Below, piece after piece: positions 6,066 through 8,283 of a stretch of DNA of 8,283 bases. The position numbers were made by a program, and so were the translations under genes. The stretch spans positions 1 to 8,283 of the forward strand of contig QWPU01000131.1 in the NCBI GenBank assembly GCA_003671065.1. The letters are read 5' to 3'. Source of the stretch: Planctomycetota bacterium. GTDB lineage: Bacteria; Planctomycetota; Phycisphaerae; Phycisphaerales; SM1A02. The notes under the pieces are model-generated. The model searched no databases and was not told the origin of the DNA. It saw nothing but the letters and a program-made list of their open reading frames with translations. Each line of letters begins with the position of its first letter. Positions within the stretch are counted from its first letter, which is position 1.

Positions 6066-6102
6066 GCGTGCGTGAGAGCGCGTGGATGTCGTATGACGCG
6101 TT

Positions 6103-6822
6103 GTGAATCACGTTGTCTTCAATTCGTTTCCTTCGACACATGCGACATGGATTGACTTGACGCTGGCTCAAGGCGGGGACGGCGTGCGCGCAGTGCAGCG
6201 GCATCTCATGGAGCGCTATCGAGACGCGTTGCTGGCGTACGCGTCGGTGCTTCCAGCGCGAAGCGTCGCCGAGCCCGCGGACTTGGTGGCAGGGTTTTTT
6301 GCGCGTCGAGTTGGAAGCGATGGGTTCATCGACGCGTGGCGCGCGAGTGGTCTGCCGATGCATCGATATCTGATGAATGGCCTCTCGCTCGACGCGCGCA
6401 CGCTGTTGCGTAGTGAGCGACGCGAAGCCGTTCGACGCAAGCGCTACGCGATGTTAGAAGCGGTGGAAGCGCACACACGCGCGCGTAGAGAAGCCGATGC
6501 GGAAGTGCGCTTTGAACGAGTGTGGGCGCGAGCGATGGTGGGAGAAGCGTGCGAGCGCTTGCGTGTGGAATGCGAGCGTGCCAACGATGCGGCGTCGTGG
6601 GAATCGTTCGAAGCGCACGTGATGCGCGGCGCGTCGTATGCGGCCATCGCGCGAGCGCGAGGCGATCATGCTTCAAACGCTGAGGAAAGACTTGCTGTAG
6701 CGGTGCGTCGGCTGCTGCGCCGCATGCGCGCCACTCTGCGCGAACTGCTGCAAGAAGAAGGGGTTGCGGAGGATGAACTCGATCGCGAACTGCGCTTGGT
6801 GAGTGCGAGGTTGCGCGGATGA
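6103..6822 (+). CDS. Planctomycete-type sigma-70 family (ECF-like) RNA polymerase sigma factor
   Basis: The protein probably directs RNA polymerase to a small regulon. Its 239 residues follow the planctomycete FPTT-W sigma layout. FPSTHATW (9-16) is the N-terminal signature. Region 2 includes DLVAGFFARR (60-69, usually DLTQEFFAR), followed by YLMNGLSLDARTLLRSERREAVRRKR. FERVWARAMVGEACERLR (137-154) leads into region 4 with a helix-turn-helix around 178-203 (SYAAIARARG... VAVRRLLRRMR). The DLTQ core is altered and the HTH turn seems to carry extra residues, so it is a diverged member. The start is a GTG at 6103; the frame has a stop 9 bases upstream and no earlier start. No Shine-Dalgarno sequence is seen. 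The stop overlaps an ATG (ATGA, 6819-6822) of the next open frame. Related sigma genes often sit beside Ser/Thr kinase genes, but none is here. Confidence 0.8.
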   Translation: MNHVVFNSFPSTHATWIDLTLAQGGDGVRAVQRHLMERYRDALLAYASVLPARSVAEPADLVAGFFARRVGSDGFIDAWRASGLPMHRYLMNGLSLDARTLLRSERREAVRRKRYAMLEAVEAHTRARREADAEVRFERVWARAMVGEACERLRVECERANDAASWESFEAHVMRGASYAAIARARGDHASNAEERLAVAVRRLLRRMRATLRELLQEEGVAEDELDRELRLVSARLRG

Positions 6823-7046
6823 GGCATCACGCGTGGCATACCAATCAAGAGGTCTGCGCGCGGTTGGCCGATGCGATCGACGGCGACGAGTGCGCGCCGC
6901 GAACATCGCCACAAAGTCGCCAGTTTTTACTTCTTTTGACCGCGCTCCTCCCGACCCTCGCCCTCAGCGGCTTTGTGCAGAAACCGCCGCAGGCAGATCG
7001 GCTGATCAGTGGCGCGCGCGAGACGAACGAATCAAGGAGTGATGTG
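6819..7046 (+). other. Open 76-codon frame joining the sigma gene to the lectin gene
   Basis: The ATG at 6819 overlaps the sigma stop, and the frame runs without a stop into the lectin gene. The 76 codons would give a short His/Cys-containing head (H3, H4, H7, C13, C25), then a hydrophobic run FLLLLTALLPTLALSGFV (36-53) able to span a membrane, then a polar stretch. If translated as one protein with the lectin (338 residues, 6819-7835), the product would be a membrane protein with a short cytoplasmic head and an external lectin, or this part could act as a small anti-sigma factor. The Cys/His spacing does not match the standard zinc anti-sigma motif. The strong ribosome binding site at 7034-7039 suggests that at least the lectin also starts independently. 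Confidence 0.4.
7034..7039 (+). promoter_or_regulatory. Shine-Dalgarno site before the secreted lectin start
   Basis: AAGGAG lies 7 bases before the ATG at 7047. It is the best ribosome binding site on the plus strand and decides for an internal start, because a signal peptide follows directly. Confidence 0.75.
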
Positions 7047-7835
7047 ATGGTGAACGCACGAATGTTGGCAGCAGTGTTGGGCGCGTCATGCGCCGTGAGC
7101 GCACAAGGCAGCGCACAAGGCAGCGCACAAGGCGACGCACAAGGCGACGCAGTCGAGTGGCGCGTGACCGATGGAGGGAATGGGCACTGGTATCAACTCA
7201 CAGCAGCGATTTCGCGCTGGCCAGATTCAGCAGCGAGCGCAGTGAGCCTCGGCGGGATGCTGTGCTCAATCACCACCGAGGCGGAAAATAGTTTCATCGT
7301 CTCGTTGATTGGCGATCAAACCTGTTGGATTGGTGGGCGGCGAAATCCAGCCAACTTCAGCGAGTTCGTGTGGCTCGATGGATCAACGTGGAAACACACA
7401 CATTTCCAGATCGGCGAACCGAACGGATGCAATCCGTGTGGTGAGGCGTTGTACTTGGCAATGAATGCAGTTGGTTGGGATGACACTGGGCTTGCGTCCA
7501 ACGACCCCGGCTTCCGCGGCATCGTCGAATGGGAAGGCGACTGCAACAACAACTCGATCATCGACTACGGAGAAATCCGCGCTGGCCTCGCGATCGACAC
7601 GAACGCCAACAACATCCCCGACACCTGTGAATGCGCGGAAAATCCAGCGCTTCCCATTTGCTGCCCAGGCGATGTCGTCGCAAGCGGCGAAGTCAACGCC
7701 GTCGATCTCGCAGCAGTCCTCAGCGCGTGGGGAACCGACGGCGGCAAGTTTCGGCGCGCCGATGTCGATGGCTCAGGCCTCGTCGACGCCGCCGACCTCA
7801 CAGTCGTGCTCAGTTCATGGGGATCATGCTTGTAA
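7047..7835 (+). CDS. Secreted C-type lectin-domain protein with dockerin-like C-terminus
   Basis: From ATG 7047 the product has 262 residues. Residues 1-19 form a signal peptide (VNARMLAAVLGASCAVSA). Residues 19-35 are an AQGS/AQGD repeat encoded by four 12-bp units. A C-type lectin fold covers about 37-162: GGMLCSITTEAENSF, WIGG, FVWLDGS, GEPN (EPN at 124-126) and WDD (144-146) before GIVEW. EPN is the calcium/mannose-type triplet in animal lectins, and WDD stands where WND is usual. Residues 165-196 (DCNNNSIIDYGEI... DTNANNIPDTCE) resemble a thrombospondin-3-like calcium repeat. Residues 207-261 are two dockerin-like units, each ending in SAWG or SSWG. The protein is probably exported and binds sugar or calcium, possibly at the cell surface. 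An in-frame extension reaches ATG 6819 at the sigma stop. It is convergent with thrS. Confidence 0.8.
   Translation: MVNARMLAAVLGASCAVSAQGSAQGSAQGDAQGDAVEWRVTDGGNGHWYQLTAAISRWPDSAASAVSLGGMLCSITTEAENSFIVSLIGDQTCWIGGRRNPANFSEFVWLDGSTWKHTHFQIGEPNGCNPCGEALYLAMNAVGWDDTGLASNDPGFRGIVEWEGDCNNNSIIDYGEIRAGLAIDTNANNIPDTCECAENPALPICCPGDVVASGEVNAVDLAAVLSAWGTDGGKFRRADVDGSGLVDAADLTVVLSSWGSCL
7101..7148 (+). repeat. 12-bp tandem repeat, four copies, in the lectin coding region
   Basis: Units are GCACAAGGCAGC (7101, 7113) and GCACAAGGCGAC (7125, 7137). They encode AQGS twice and AQGD twice directly after the predicted signal peptide cleavage site. Loss or gain of units keeps the frame and changes only a short linker. 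Confidence 0.92.
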
Positions 7836-7854
7836 CGCGATGATTAAGTCACGC

Positions 7855-7878
7855 GTGGATGCCGTCGTGGATGCCGTC
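7855..7878. repeat. 12-bp tandem duplication between the lectin gene and thrS
   Basis: GTGGATGCCGTC occurs twice without a gap (7855-7866 and 7867-7878) in the convergent intergenic region. I found no convincing intrinsic terminator for either gene in 7836-8018. Confidence 0.8.
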
Positions 7879-8018
7879 GACAGCCTTGAACCGCCGCAAT
7901 CGAGTTGGATCGCTCGAGGGTAATACCTCCGGTCGGGCTTCGCTATCAACAAAGGAAGTGGCACCCAAAGGGAGGATCGACGACGCGTTTGGAGACGGTG
8001 TCCAAAGCTTCGCAAGAC

Positions 8019-8283
8019 TTACTTCACCAACCCCGCCTGCACCGTTCCCGTCGCGCCTGATAGCAGGCGACCTTCGATTTCTGCGGCAATTCCAGCCACA
8101 AACGCGTCGAGTGGCATTTCGCCTAGGTTGGCCTCGGTGCCTCGTGCGCGCACGCTCACGACTCGACTTTCTGCGTCGCGCGGACCGACCACTGCCATGT
8201 ACGGGATCTTCATTTCCGCCGCGATCTTGACCTTTGCTTGCACGCGTTCGTTCGAATGATCGACACTCGCTCGCACGCCCTTC
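8019..8283 (-). CDS. thrS: Threonyl-tRNA synthetase, C-terminal part (runs off right edge)
   Basis: ThrRS charges tRNA-Thr in the cytoplasm. The last 87 residues are visible and belong to the class II anticodon-binding domain: KGVRASVDHSNERVQAKV, then MKIPYMAVVGPRDAESRVVSVRAR, then LGEMPLDAFVAGIAAEI. This matches the usual ThrRS end (DxRNEKLxxKIR, PYMLVVGxxE, VxVRxR, LGxMxxxxF). The stop is TAA at 8021-8019. A 15-20-residue tail follows the last conserved helix. The gene enters from the right edge, so its start and catalytic core are not seen. In many bacteria thrS is followed directly by infC; here infC lies on the same strand but about 4.2 kb further on. Confidence 0.92.
   Translation of the reverse strand, partial: KGVRASVDHSNERVQAKVKIAAEMKIPYMAVVGPRDAESRVVSVRARGTEANLGEMPLDAFVAGIAAEIEGRLLSGATGTVQAGLVK

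Larger units (their letters stand above)
5575..6102. other. Gene-poor stretch between porin and sigma factor genes
   Basis: No intact gene is convincing in these 528 bases. The stretch holds the broken-looking minus-strand frame at 5598-5961 and, at its right end, a copy of the porin gene's last codons (6047-6065). GCAGG-CTGA-CCTGC (5579-5592), just after the porin stop, is a 5-bp hairpin without a U tract, so it is a poor terminator. I see no clear promoter for the sigma gene. Confidence 0.6.

Noticed and set aside
7988..8006. Hairpin TTTGGA-N7-TCCAAA as a thrS or lectin terminator
   Set aside because: The stem is only 6 bp and neither strand has a U tract after it.
1..8283. tRNA genes, CRISPR arrays, IS elements
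   Set aside because: I saw no cloverleaf-like sequence, no spaced repeats of CRISPR length and no transposase-like frame. The tandem arrays have no spacers.

Overview
The window looks like chromosomal DNA from a planctomycete, most likely a Phycisphaerae-type lineage. Two things suggest this. The secreted protein at 7047-7835 ends in the dockerin-like and DxNxNxIxD repeats and the 'SWGSC' tail seen in many exported proteins of that group. The sigma factor at 6103-6822 is of the FPTT-W type that is abundant in planctomycetes. Ribosome binding sites are mostly weak, which fits the same picture. The assignment is an inference from protein style, not a measured phylogeny.

Layout. Bases 1-2954 hold a minus-strand arginine biosynthesis operon, read right to left: promoter and tandem ARG-box candidates (2899-2954), argR, argC, argB and the start of argF, which runs off the left edge. 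The repressor is the first gene of the operon it presumably controls. argC and argB overlap by 4 bases. A 13-bp tandem array lies between argR and argC, and a 12-bp tandem array contains the argF start codon. Bases 2975-3904 hold infC (translation initiation factor IF-3) on the minus strand, with a clear intrinsic terminator and an apparent AUC start codon behind a good Shine-Dalgarno sequence.

Bases about 3905-7835 carry plus-strand genes: an OprB-type outer-membrane porin, a gene-poor stretch (5575-6102) with a broken-looking minus-strand reading frame and a duplicated copy of the porin 3' end, then a planctomycete sigma factor that overlaps by ATGA an open frame ending in a secreted C-type lectin/dockerin-like protein. 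The right edge (8019-8283) is the C-terminal end of thrS on the minus strand, convergent to the lectin gene.

How it fits together. thrS and infC are neighbours in many bacteria. Here they keep that order and strand, but about 4.2 kb of opposite-strand surface and regulatory genes lies between them, and rpmI-rplT do not follow infC. The arginine operon is classical in function, with feedback most likely through ArgR because the ArgB is of the short E. coli type. The least described parts are the sigma/membrane-segment/lectin reading frame and the repeated 12-13-bp tandem arrays at gene 5' ends.
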